Source of the DNA: Carex sylvatica
Lineage: Eukaryota > Streptophyta > Magnoliopsida > Poales > Cyperaceae
Assembly: GCA_964058845.1 (NCBI GenBank)
Contig: CAXKVR010000019.1
Coordinates: 186,001-250,000 of the forward strand
Direction: 5' to 3'
Length of the DNA stretch: 64,000 nt
Below the pieces are notes generated by a model. It made no database searches. It had not been told where the DNA came from and worked only from the letters and a program-made list of their open reading frames with translations. The stretch's first letter is position 1, and each line of letters opens with the position of its first letter. This document shows, in pieces, positions 1-11,063 of the stretch. The position numbers were made by a program, and so were the translations under genes.

Positions 1-1717
1 ACCTCTCCTGTCCCTCTTAAAATACACCCCTGATTTAATATATTTAGAATCAATTAAGAATGCATTGAGTTGAATTTCGAATTGTCAGAAATAACTTTTT
101 GAATTTGCATTTGGAATATGGTTTATACAATACGTTTACCATATTTAAAAAAAATATAATAAAATTTGAGGTAAAGTTTCATTAACCGAACAGCTTAAAG
201 TTCTTGATGGAATACAAATGCATTTAAATTGTATAAAAATTTATACACGATCAATTCATAAAACTAAGAATGTGTCTATTTTTTTTTTATATAAATTATA
301 AGTTCTTATTTTAAATTTTGAATTATCAATATTGTCAAATAATTCAATAATTGATACATTGTAAGTCCTGAATGACACATTCCAACAACAACAGATGATT
401 TAGACGAGGGAAAAAAAAGGGTATCCGGTGACTATCAGACTCAAATTTTAATTCAATGGACTCTGTTTTCATCTGATTCACTTTAAAATCCATAGACAAC
501 TGATTTGTTCGAATATTGAAACAAAGACACATAATTATTAAAGTGGCACGCACATATTCTGAAACACATCAGACATAAACGGAATCTATCAAAGTCAAAT
601 TTGAGTCCGATGAATATTGAATGAACTCTTTTCCTTTAGACAATGCTCCATTGTTTGCTTTTACATGAATTCGTATCACCTAAGGCAACATAGTATTTAT
701 GTTTGGATCTGAACCGTTCAATCAGAATCCGCATGACTATTAAATCGGCCCCTGCATTCCACTTCAGATTCGAATTGGTCCGAATTCTAATCAGACAGCC
801 ATGATCCAAACAGACATATTCTGTTACCTAAGAGGGTATGGATTCCATTTACATATGTGACTGATAAAATATAGTAGCGGCTTAGCGGGCTTCGCCGGCC
901 CAAACCTAATTTTGACATTAAATGCTGGTTAGGCTCAGGTTTCGTACCCTTAAAGCGTACAGACGTTGCAGTATAGTATATAATAATTAGGTTTAATTGA
1001 GAGTTGATAATAAGACAGAAAGGCAGTGGTAAATAAAATGACTTGTAAAAAAGAGTTGGAGAGCGAGAAAAGAAAGGAACGAGAATGCACAAAAAGAGCA
1101 GCCGAAAGTGCCAAAGTGGCAGCGCAAGTGCAGTGCACTCCAAGAACCCTTTACTACTTACTCTTCTATGTTCAAAGTTCAAACTCACAAAAATCTTTTC
1201 TTTTTTACATCTTCTTTCCACTGCAAAATTTCTACTTTAAGTTGTTTGAAAATGCTACAGTATTTCATGTCATTTTATTTGTTTTACAGCTGGACATAAA
1301 TTTTGACTGTGATTCGGTACAGTATGTCAAAAAAAAACAAGACAAATAAGTACACTGAGAAATAGTTTCTTGTGTATTTTTTATTTATTTTACAGCTAAA
1401 TAATTTTAAAAATACTTGTTGTCTAATATCATATAATAGTTTCTTGTAACTTTTTTAAATCAATGTCGCCTGTAACCTTTCAATCAAAAAAATTAATGTC
1501 ATTTTATTACGGAGACAACAAATAGAGGCACAACGCACACGTTGTGAATCTTCGTTTTAAGGCTAGCAACAGTGGGAATATCTTTAAAAGAATGGTCAAC
1601 GCACAGTTGAGACGTGTTTCTAAAAACTGTAGCCATGTTTTATTAATGCTGAATAATTAACAAATATTTGAGGGTGTAGTACGTAAAATTACATATATCC
1701 AAAAGTGACTGAATCAC
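1..1717. other. Intergenic, nothing recognised
   Basis: AT-rich sequence with no supported gene. Short open frames around 787-1349 exist on both strands but show no domain, no codon bias and no splice-linked continuation. No clear repeat was recognised here. Confidence 0.5.
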
Positions 1718-2262
1718 AGGGCAGCACAAAAAGCTCGTGGCTCGCTCGCGTCTCTAGCTCGCTCGCTAACAACTTGCTCGATAGTGAACCGAGCTATTAA
1801 CGAGCTAACTCGGTCCAGGTTTGAACCAAAATAAACAAGCTGAGTTAGAGGTCAACTCAGACTGAGCCAGCTGGATCCATAACGAGCTCGGCCCATTAGC
1901 TAATTTTTGTGTTGATTTATATGTGGTATGAATTTAATTGTATGAATTGGCTTGGTTGTTGCATGAATTTATAATATTTAGTGGGCTGTTGCATGTATTT
2001 ATAATATTTAGTGAGCTTGGCTGTTGCATGTATGAATAAATTTTCTTATTTTACATTTTTGAATTTATATAATAGCAGCCCAATAAAGTCCAGTGAGCCA
2101 GCTCGTCAGTTCGCGAGCTAGTTCGAGCTAGCTTGTCACAAGCTGAGTTAAAGTTTTTGGCTCGAGAGACCTAGGTCCAGCTCGCTCGATCCAGACTCAG
2201 ACCAAAATTAACGAGCTAAGTCAAGACCCAGCTCGATCCGAACCAGCTTGTTTACAGCCCCT
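1718..2262. mobile_element. hAT-like non-autonomous element
   Basis: The ends are imperfect inverted repeats: AGGGCAGCACAAAAAGC on the left against AGGGGCTGTAAACAAGC read inward from the right. GAATCAC flanks both sides (1711-1717 and 2264-2270), which fits a hAT-type target duplication of 7-8 bp. The interior is full of AGCTCG, GCTCGC and GAGCTAG words in both orientations, as in hAT subterminal repeats. It has no coding capacity. Related AGCTCG-rich stretches occur near 16650-17010, 57830-58240 and 59590-60230. Confidence 0.7.
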
Positions 2263-2868
2263 AGAATCACTCAACACGGAATGGACAAAAATATCTGTTT
2301 TCTTTTTTGAAAGAGAAATAACGAAGAGAACAACGTCTTCACTCTTCACCAGACTATCAGATTTTAGACCGTGTTAAATGCTTCATACGCACATTTTGAC
2401 ATAACATTAAATAAAAAATTAAGTGCAAATCACCTTTTCCATGCTATACAAGTTCTCTGTCAAGAATAAGAACAAATAAATAAATAAATAAATTATAATA
2501 TTGTGTATTTCTGATGGCTGTTATGTAAAAGTAGCAGACAAGGTGCAGAAAATGGTTTCAGAGAGGGCAGGAGATGCAGGTTACAATGTCAGTGCTTAAG
2601 AGAGGAACTGACACACCGCACCTGCTCTTTGTTCAGGTCTCATAAATAAACTAATTCAAAAGACCGCACTACTGTGGCAGCATCATCTGCTCCTCCTGAC
2701 ACCAAGTTCTTAACTATCATTTGGTTATTTTGCATCACTACCTCTATTTTTTTATCTATTTCTTTTTCTTCCATTCCTGTCCCGTTTATAAGAAAAATTG
2801 CAAGTAACATAATCACTTGCTTCTTAAAAAAAAGAAAAAGAAAAATATATATATATATATATATATTT
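2263..2868. other. Intergenic with AAAT and TA microsatellites
   Basis: No gene. It holds a short AAAT-type repeat near 2470-2492 and a TA run at 2845-2866 that directly borders the next foldback element. Confidence 0.5.
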
Positions 2869-3275
2869 GAGTTTGGCTAGTATAACATCGGTATCATTTC
2901 AACTCATATAACACAAACTCTAAAACCTATCAAATTGACTTTAAACGGTAAATCCAAATCGTTTAAACCAATTTACATTATGTGTGATGCATTTACATAT
3001 AATTTTTTTATATTTTCAAATTATTTTAGTATCAAATCAAGCGGTAAAAATATTAAAAAATTAATGTATTAAAATTAACTTAAAAATTCACATATTTAAC
3101 CGCTTGACCTAATACTAAATAAATTCGAAAAATTATAAATTTTGCATGTAAATGCACAACTAATGAAGTAGATTGGTTTGAACGGTTTGAATTTACTGTT
3201 TGAAGTCGATTTAATAGGTTTTAGAGTTGGTGTTATATAGATTGAAATGACACTGATATTATACTAGCCAAACTC
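2869..3275. mobile_element. Foldback MITE, GAGTTTGGCTAG type
   Basis: About 407 bp whose ends are inverted copies: GAGTTTGGCTAGTATAACA on the left and the reverse complement of TATACTAGCCAAACTC on the right. The two halves continue to pair through most of the element, including ACGGTAAATCCAAATCGTTT with its complement near 3170-3205. A relative lies at 59156-59547, where a 9-bp target duplication is visible. It is flanked by TA and CT microsatellites, which hides its own duplication. Confidence 0.8.
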
Positions 3276-4565
3276 TCTCTCTCTCTCTATATGTATATAT
3301 ATAATTTTGTTAATATGTAAAGCTTAAAAAATTCATATCTAATTATACAACCAAGCGTGGTATAGGGTAATAATGTTGTATTTTGGAAAGGAAATGTAGA
3401 AATAGCAAACGGTCCTTAAAAGTTTCAAAAAATTTAAGGGAAATTTATAGCATAAAGATCATAGTACTATTTTTTTTTTTTGAGATGAAGATCATAGTAC
3501 TAGCAAGAGGAGAATAATAAAAGCAGGAGCACTGCAAAATACAATTAAAGCTTACACGAGCACTGTTACCTTCTCCTTCAGTCCTCCCTCTCTCTCTCTA
3601 TCGCCTCTGCTGATAGTCCGCTTATTCTATTGCGTAACATATTATTATAATATTATACATCTCCATTCTGAATAGGCTCTGCACCCCTGCAGTCTTTACT
3701 CTGTCCCCCTTGACTGAATGACACTTCCTCTTAAGACAAACCAACCACACCTTAATTGCCCCCCATTCAACACTCCACTAACTTATAATAAAACAAATGT
3801 GAAGAGATCTGCAATTCTATTCAATTGCAGGAGTATGCAATTGTAACATAAAAGGCAGGAAGGAATATTCACTTAAATTTAAAAAAAAAAAAATTAGCGT
3901 GTATGCTGCACTTTCTTCTAATAATAGCACAACATTTGTAACAGTTAAAAAGATTTTATGTTATTTTTCAATTAATTTTTAAAATAAATTATATTTGCCA
4001 TATAGTTAGAAATAGAGCCAGACTTTAAATTATAAAAATTAAATATATATGAAAACCAATCATATAATATTTTTATGTAAAGAATGAAAGTTAGTTTTAC
4101 CATTTCATGACATTTTACTGTAAATTATATGCAAAATTATATATTAATACCAAAAAAATTAAAAAAAATAAGAATCAGTTGATTCCCATATTACCTTACA
4201 ACATCTGTATCTGATTATAGTCGATCTTTATATAAATAATCATAGTTACATATATAATTTTACAGGCTAGATTTATAATATTTTATTTTAGATGATAATA
4301 TATTTTAAATTATAAAATAATATATTAATATTGTTGTTGTCGTCGTCGTTTATTGTTGTTATTTTAAAAGACAAGCATCTACAATCTCACTACTTTTGTT
4401 GGCCATGAGAAAAAATTGCACATTTGTGCACTTTCGAGCAAAAAACAGGGGATATGCAAAGATGCTGATTTAAGAGCTGCTCTGTTCTTCTCTCCACATT
4501 CTCTCATTTGCACATTTCCTCTCCTCATTTTTGAAATACCAACACTGTTTTTAGAGAAGGCAGAG
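3276..4565 (+). promoter_or_regulatory. Upstream region of the GRF gene
   Basis: No coding sequence recognised. It holds CT-rich tracts (3583-3600, 4480-4530) and a TTG/TCG microsatellite at 4329-4358. The pyrimidine-rich stretch at 4480-4540, just before the GRF start codon, looks like a plant 5' leader. The reading frame is open upstream of the GRF ATG but has no in-frame ATG there. I could not fix a TATA box or transcription start. Confidence 0.4.
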
Positions 4566-6608
4566 ATGTACCCCTTCACCTCATCCCAATGGAAAGAGCT
4601 GGAGCAACAAGCGCTGATTTTCAAGTATTTGGCTTCTGGCCTTCCTATCCCCTCTGATCTGATCATGCCAATCAAGAAGAGCTTTCTAATGGACCTCTCC
4701 ATTGGTCCCAGTGTTGCTTCTCCTGGGTTTGGCTTTCTTCCTCTGCACACTCCGAATGGTTATGGTTCACCAGGTATGAATATTTGCACTTTAAAATCAA
4801 AGGAAGAACCTTAACTAAAATATATTTGTCATTATCAATCTTTTTGAAACCCCATACACAATAGATTAAAGGTTTATGGCGTATTCAGACTGGTGACTCT
4901 TAAAGACAAATATCCAATACATTCTTTTATTTATTTGGAATGAAGAATAATATATGACATTTATTTATTACTTATATCTGATATACGTCGATCTTTCTTG
5001 TGCTAAATCCGTGATGAAAATACATAGCATGATTTGTTGTTGTTTTTCAACTGATTTAGTTTTAGCTGGCCTACATCAAAAAGGGAAAGGTTGAAACATA
5101 TAACCATGGTTGACAAAATGTTAAGGATTTAGCATTAGCATCCGAATAAATTGATGTGTAATTATGAAAATTAATTATGGGGATCATTGTGTGTAAGGTT
5201 TTATTTGAGACATGTTCATAACAAATAAACTCAAATTCATACCTGTGATTCTGTGAAGGTCCTCATTAGTCTCTTAATCACGCTTTGGAAGTCATCAGTT
5301 AACAAGAAACATCTATGCTCTTCATTCAATCTTTAATTATTAGATTGTTCAATTTAATTCTAATGTGAAATGATGCAGAAGGATGGGGGTGTTTCCAAAC
5401 GGGTTTCGGACGGAGAGTTGAGGACCCAGAACCCGGTAGGTGCAGAAGAACAGATGGAAAAAAGTGGAGATGCTCTAGAGAGTCGTATGGCGACTCCAAG
5501 TACTGCGAGAGGCATATGCACCGAGGGAAGAACCGTTCAAGAAAGCTTGTGGAATTGTCCCTCGCCACCACAAATACCAACAGTTCTTATTCCTCCTCAA
5601 GTGGGGCCCACAACCTCCATTCAAGCCCGTATTCCCCATATTCCTCTTTCAGAACTCAGAGTAACGGTACTGGTATCGGGTTGTCTTTGGGCGATGATAA
5701 CCATAGGTATACCTTTTGGCAATTTCTCTAACTGGTATAATGAATAGAATCCTTATCCTCCCTGGTACCTGACTGACTACAATTAGGTCCCAGGCAGTCC
5801 CAGCCAAGTGATTGGAATTCGGAGCCTAATTAAATATAGGGGGCTGTTTTGAGATCCGTGCTATGCTAAAACTGACGACTCAGATCTAATTGTTTTCAGT
5901 CGGGTATTGCACTGGATGTGAATTCATAATGAATAAGCATGAAGCATCTGTATTTCTGGAGCTGAATTTGTTTAATAAAAAGATAAATGTACTGATAAAG
6001 AAAATCTTGAGGCAAAATGCTAAGGGGCAGTCGCACAAGGAAGTACCATTACTGGTACTGATCATTTTATTAGCATGTAGCAAACCAGAATGATGTAAAT
6101 GAAATGAGCCTTATTTTAAATTTTCTTTCTCTTTTCTGTAACAGATATTCTAGGTTTACCGTAGATTCTTAATTGTCAGCAGAAACAATCATGTAACTAC
6201 AAACCAGATAAGCCAAAAAACCCAAAAACAGGAGAACAGAAACAAATATTGAGCTGGTGCCAGTAAACAGTATCTCAGTACAAGTGGTCTGTAATATGCT
6301 TTGGTTTTACCTCTTATTTATTGAATGGATGTTTTGTCTCTGTCTCAAATATACCAATTCTATTAGAATTGCTCTCAAAACTTTTTAATAATTTGACAAA
6401 CCATTGCAGGGTGGACAATGCAGCGAAGAAGGAACCAGGCGAAGGAAAGTGGTGCATAGATCAATTTGGAACAAAAGGATATGGAAATGGCTTAACAATA
6501 GATTTGACAACGGACCAGGCAAGATCAAACCCATTGGCACTAGGTTCTGATCTCAGCAAAATGGAGAATGCTCAGAAGCCAAGCTCTTTCCATAGCTTCT
6601 TCAATTAG
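4566..6608 (+). CDS. GRF: Growth-regulating factor (QLQ-WRC transcription factor)
   Basis: Predicted coding exons are 4566-4773, 5379-5706 and 6410-6608; splice phases agree and give 244 residues. Residues 3-38 form the QLQ domain ([18 protein letters not shown], then the P-I-P-S-D-L core), which binds GIF co-activators. Residues 85-125 form the WRC domain: [17 protein letters not shown] and a C3H zinc set at C91, C101, C112 and H115 with spacing CX9CX10CX2H, followed by the basic RGKNRSRK stretch. These proteins act in the nucleus and promote leaf and meristem cell proliferation. The ATG at 4566 is the first in frame. The protein is short for the family and ends in SFHSFFN, where many GRFs have an FFDEWP-like motif. 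A possible 9-nt exon at 6145-6153 is phase-compatible. Family assignment is secure; the third exon and subgroup are less so. Confidence 0.9.
5534..5554 (+). promoter_or_regulatory. miR396 target site in GRF coding sequence
   Basis: The WRC-end segment encoding RSRKLVE begins CGTTCAAGAAAGC and ends TTGTGGAA. It matches the conserved miR396 pairing site of plant GRFs, which has a one-base bulge near the centre. The usual site reads ...AAGCCTGTGGAA; here one C near the bulge is T, changing the usual RSRKPVE to RSRKLVE. Repression by miR396 is known for the family; its action here is inferred. Confidence 0.85.
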
Positions 6609-7133
6609 TCGCCTGAGTAGTAATTACTAATTATTATAGATGTATGGGGGTTTGCTCTTATATGAGACTCCTACTGAGGGGTATGAATGGGTTCCTTGTT
6701 TTTTTTTCCTTCTTTGGAGCTGTATCATAAATTTGACCTCAATTTGCTATGACTTTTGCTTCTAAAAATATATTTTTTTGGAACCAGCTTGTAGGTTTGG
6801 TTGATCAGTTCGTGTATCTGAGCTGCAGTACATATTAATAAATTTATATAAGTTTCGGATTGGGGTATATTAACAACCAAATCTACTTGCAATCGTGCCG
6901 TACCCCGTGTTAAACTGTAATAAAAGTGGAAATTATAAATGTATATTTCATCACTGAAATAGATTGCTCATTAAATTGTTCAAAAGTGATTTGATCAGCA
7001 ATCAAATATCAATAAAAATGAACAATTGATTTTTGAAAAATTACTTGATGAGCGATCATCATTTTTCAAATTATATCATATATAATAGAAAGCACGTATA
7101 AATTATGAAAGTATTTATATGTATATATATATA
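6609..7133. other. GRF 3' flank
   Basis: Presumed 3'UTR and downstream flank, with T-rich runs near 6698-6712 and 6768-6780. No second gene is seen. It ends in a TA run next to a foldback element. Confidence 0.4.
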
Positions 7134-7558
7134 GAGGTTGGCTACTGTGCTTATATAAGCATATCCCCACATATGCTTATAACTCATTTTTGTGTTTCTA
7201 ATGTCCAAATGGTCGATCTGAACCGTTAGATGTGATCTCTATATTGAAATGTGCTTGGAGATCAAATTTTACATTTTTCTGAATTTATTTACTATTTATT
7301 AAGCCACTTTGAAGATCGCTGATCCAACGGTGACTTCTAATTTTACTGTTTTGTTAAGCCACAGTTGGATCAGCGATTTTCAAAGTGGCTTAATAAATAG
7401 TAAATAAATTCAGAAAAATATAAAATTTGGTCACCAAGCATATTTCAATATAGATATCACATCTAACGATTCAGATCGATCATTTGAACATTGGAAACAC
7501 AAAAATGAGTTATAAGCATATGTGGGGATATGCTTATATAAGCATAGTAGCCAACCTC
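7134..7558. mobile_element. Foldback MITE, GAGGTTGGCTAC type
   Basis: A 425-bp near-perfect hairpin. The left end GAGGTTGGCTACTGTGCTTA is repeated in reverse complement at the right, and the arms pair almost to the centre near 7345. The interior contains the arm GTGCTTGGAGATCAAATTTT, shared with elements at 7.7, 8.1, 19.0, 29.2 and 50.8 kb. It is bordered by TA runs on both sides. Confidence 0.88.
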
Positions 7559-7576
7559 ATATATATATATATATAT

Positions 7577-7916
7577 GAGTAAGGCTATCATACATTGCAA
7601 TGCATAGGTATTTTTGTACATTAGACTATCAATTACCGGATTCAAAGTCTAAATAACCGATCCAAACCGTTCAACTTGTTCTCCATGTTAATATGTGTTT
7701 GGAGACCAAATTTTATATTTTTTAGAAATTATTTACTATTTTTTTAAATTTATTGAAATCCGTTGTTTTTTAGACAAATCTGGATCATAAAAAAATGCAT
7801 ATTAATATGAAGAACAAGATGAACGGTTTGGATCGGTTATTTGAACTTTAAATCCGATAATTTATAGTCTAATGTACAAAAGTATCTATGAATTGCAATG
7901 TATAGTAGCCTTACTC
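7577..7916. mobile_element. Foldback MITE, GAGTAAGGCTA type
   Basis: About 340 bp with inverted ends GAGTAAGGCTATCATACATT and its complement ending CCTTACTC. Its inner arm (TGTTTGGAGACCAAATTTTA) belongs to the same core family as the element before it, but the outer ends differ. It lies between an AT run (7559-7576) and a CT/ATCT microsatellite. Confidence 0.85.
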
Positions 7917-7980
7917 TCTCTCTCTATCTATCTATCTATCTATCTATATAGAGAGAGAGAGAGAGAGGGAGAAAGAGAGA
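7917..7980. repeat. Compound CT / ATCT / GA microsatellite
   Basis: CT repeats, then ATCT repeats, then GA repeats lie directly between two foldback elements. Confidence 0.9.
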
Positions 7981-7987
7981 CTAATAT

Positions 7988-8380
7988 ACAATCAATTGTT
8001 CCTAACCTTCCGTGTAACCAAGTCGTTTTTCAATTTTTAAAGTTCAAATGATCGATCCAACTGTTAGATGTGATTTTCATATTAAAATGTGCTAGGAGAC
8101 CAAATTTTATATTTTTTGAAATTTTTTACTATTTATTAAGCCACTTTGAAAATTGCTGATCCAACGGTAGCTTCTGATTTTACTGTTTGGTTAAGCCACC
8201 GTTGGATCAGGGATTTTCAAAGTGGCTTAATAAATAGTAAAAAAATTTCAAAAAATGTAAAATTTGGTCTCCTAGCACATTTTAATATGGAGATCACATC
8301 TAACGGTTTGGATCGATCATTTAGACTTTAAAAATTAAAAAATGACTTGGTTGCACGGAAGGCTAGGAACAATTGATTGT
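7988..8380. mobile_element. Foldback MITE, ACAATCAATTG type
   Basis: About 393 bp, a near-perfect hairpin. The ends are ACAATCAATTGTTCCTAACC on the left and the complement ending CAATTGATTGT on the right. The inner arms (TGTGCTAGGAGACCAAATTT and GCCACTTTGAAAATTGCTGA) match the elements at 7134 and 7577. TA and GATA repeats follow immediately (8381-8420). Confidence 0.85.
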
Positions 8381-8420
8381 GTATATATATATATATATAT
8401 AGATAGATAGATAGATAGAT
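8381..8420. repeat. TA and GATA microsatellite
   Basis: A run of TA followed by GATA units abuts the right end of the third foldback element. Confidence 0.9.
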
Positions 8421-9861
8421 AAGTGGGTGTTATTACGGCCACCGATTTCTTATTAAAAAAATAAAAAATATACCAAATGACATAATATTTTGAATCTAAA
8501 TTAATAATTAATTTAAAAAATTAAATATAAAGTCTTACTGGGTTGCATCAAAATATCATTCAAAATATCTGGTATCAGCTTATATTATCGTTCTGTATCA
8601 GCATTCTCTAAAATTGTACATCGTTATCAGCTTATATTATCGTTCTGTTTTCCAAATTAATTATCGGTCAGAACTCAGTAGATTGATCCTTCTTGTTCTT
8701 TTTTTTTTCCTCCTTTGGAATGCTGAAAACTACAACATAAGAAAACGATCGTTTTATTTCGGGACCGCCTAATCAAATCAGGAGTCAATTTGACTGATTG
8801 TATCGGGTTGGATTGACAAACCCAGAAACATTTAGCCCCAAACATTGCAAGGTACATTGGGCCTAGATGAAAGCAAATGGGCCTCTCCAATCGTCAATCG
8901 CCAATGGGCCGCAGTGCAACATAAAAACTATAAAATCTCATAGACATCTGAATATTATCATGTTCGTGAAAAGAATATGTTTGTTGTGGTAATGGTCCGC
9001 ATAAATGTAAAATGAAAATATTATTTTAGTTGTCGTGATTTTTTTTTAGTTATTCTAAATTACTTCACCTCTACGAAGCCTTTGTGCTCGGATGCCCTCC
9101 ATAATGTTCTAGTAACTATTTGCGTAATGCAACTAAAGCTGTTCTAACTATTGCAAAAATGATGCCTTAGTGTAATTGCAATGTGTTGGAATTAATTTTA
9201 ATTAATTACAATATATATGGACTTATATGCAATATAAAGATATATTGAATAATAGACTGTCAAATATCTAATTAGATCTGTTATGAAGTGATCAAATTAA
9301 GTATTATTTATCGAGTTCAATATGTGCCATGAAAAGTGGAGTCTTTAATGTGTAGAACGCGTATTAATAACTTTATGATTTAGTGATGGTCTAAATTATA
9401 TAAAGTTTGAAAATAAATAATTATGTTATTAGTTCCTGGAGAATACAATTAAATATATTATGTAAATAAAAAAATAGTCAATTATATGCAAATTCTGAAT
9501 TTAGACCATTAAGGATCCAATAAAAAAAAAATGTTACATATAAATATATACAAAGACACCTATATTCAATTATTATATGAAGGGGTTTGTCTCTCTCTTT
9601 TACTGTAAAAAACCTCTCCTTCTCTCTCTTTGTTTTTATGTCTCTCTATCTCTCTCTGAGATAGAGATTGATCTTGAGTGATTAGAGAAGAGGCTTTCAG
9701 TTGAGAACTTACAGAACATAGCGTTACCGCTGCCGCTTTTCTCGTTCTCTCTATCGGACTTGAGAGAGATTATCTGAAAATCTAAAGGCTTTTGGTGATC
9801 AACGATGATTGTGTCTCTCAGAAAGTTCATGGTTATGATTGTGTCTCTCTGAAAGATTATG
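8421..9861. other. Intergenic, nothing recognised
   Basis: AT-rich. A direct repeat (TATCAGCTTATATTATCGTTCTG, given as its two halves, near 8573-8595 and 8627-8649) and CT/GA-rich sequence at 9590-9670 are visible. No gene is supported. Confidence 0.45.
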
Positions 9862-10189
9862 GTTATGGATAGGAGTGGTAATGAACGGGCCCCCTGTTCA
9901 TACCCGGCCCATTTCAGAATTCAAAGGAAATGATCATGTTCATGACCAGCCCGAAATAGAATTCTGCATGCTCATGTTCAGCCCATTCAGTATTTGTTCA
10001 AAACAAAGCCCGTTCAGCATTGAGTCCGTTCAACATAAAGCCCGTTTAAGTGAGATGGACTGTTCAATGAACAATCTAATAGGGCCTACTTAATATTTTT
10101 TTGGACAGCTAACAGGGCCGAACAAAAAGTGCATCCAACAAAAAATATACAACATAGACCAGCTTCGTACGTCTAAATTAAATTGTAGC

Positions 10190-10380
10190 AGCTGAATATA
10201 ATACCAAACAAAATAGAACAAAACAAAACAAAACAAATTTGATTCTAATTAAAACAGTACAAATTTAATTCTAATTAAAACCAGTACAAATTTGATTCAA
10301 ACCAAATTAAACGAAAAAAAATAAAACAACTTTTCATCTAGTATCAAACCAGTACAAATTTGATTCTAATTAAAACAAGA
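10190..10380. repeat. AT-rich short tandem repeat inside hAT element
   Basis: AAAAC units are followed by several copies of a unit of about 30 bp containing CAGTACAAATTTGATTCTAA. It lies in the left subterminal part of the hAT element, downstream of the transposase. Confidence 0.7.
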
Positions 10381-11063
10381 GTAGCAGCCGCTGCAACACC
10401 ACACACCAGGAATCAATCCGAACAGAATATCAAATAATGACCTGCATGCCTGCTCCACATATTTGTAAAAATGCAAATAATGTTGTATAAGCACGCATAT
10501 GAACACATGTCAGACAGCCAAAATTTAATTTCTACAAACTTATAACAAAACAGTTCACAAATCCAAATTTCACGTTCTCTATACTAAAATTCCCAATAAG
10601 ATACAACCTATGTCCTTAATTTATTTCATATTTTTTCTGGACTTCTTAACTGTGTTTTCTAACAGCTTTTGTAAGAGGCAAGTTTTGACATGTTTCTAGA
10701 CCTGATTGATAGACAGTGCTCTTTTAGGGTTTTCATGTACCATGCAACAATGCAAAGTTCTTAGGTGAGCAATGCAATGTATATATGTTAGACATAGTTG
10801 TGTCATTTTATTAAATCTACTACAAAATTGACTCAATTGTAAGTTATTTAAAGTGGCTCAGTTTTGTATTGTGACTAACGGCTAATTTCACGCAATAGAG
10901 ATGGACCAGAATTTTTACCTTTGTACCATTTTCTTATGCAACATCTTGCAAGAGACTCTCAACCTACGAAATATATTTATAAACTAGTTAGAAAAATAAT
11001 AGAGATGAACACCAAATCGAATTTAACTAAGAGTCAAAGTACATATTTAGTATCGTCAAGAAA

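Noticed and set aside
787..1349. Overlapping open frames on both strands
   Set aside because: No domain, AT-driven composition and antisense overlap; likely chance.
4416..4565. Upstream extension of the GRF frame
   Set aside because: It has no ATG before 4566, and the QLQ domain begins right after that codon.
7917..8420. Regular repeat spacing suggesting a CRISPR-like array
   Set aside because: These are simple microsatellites between foldback elements in a plant genome.
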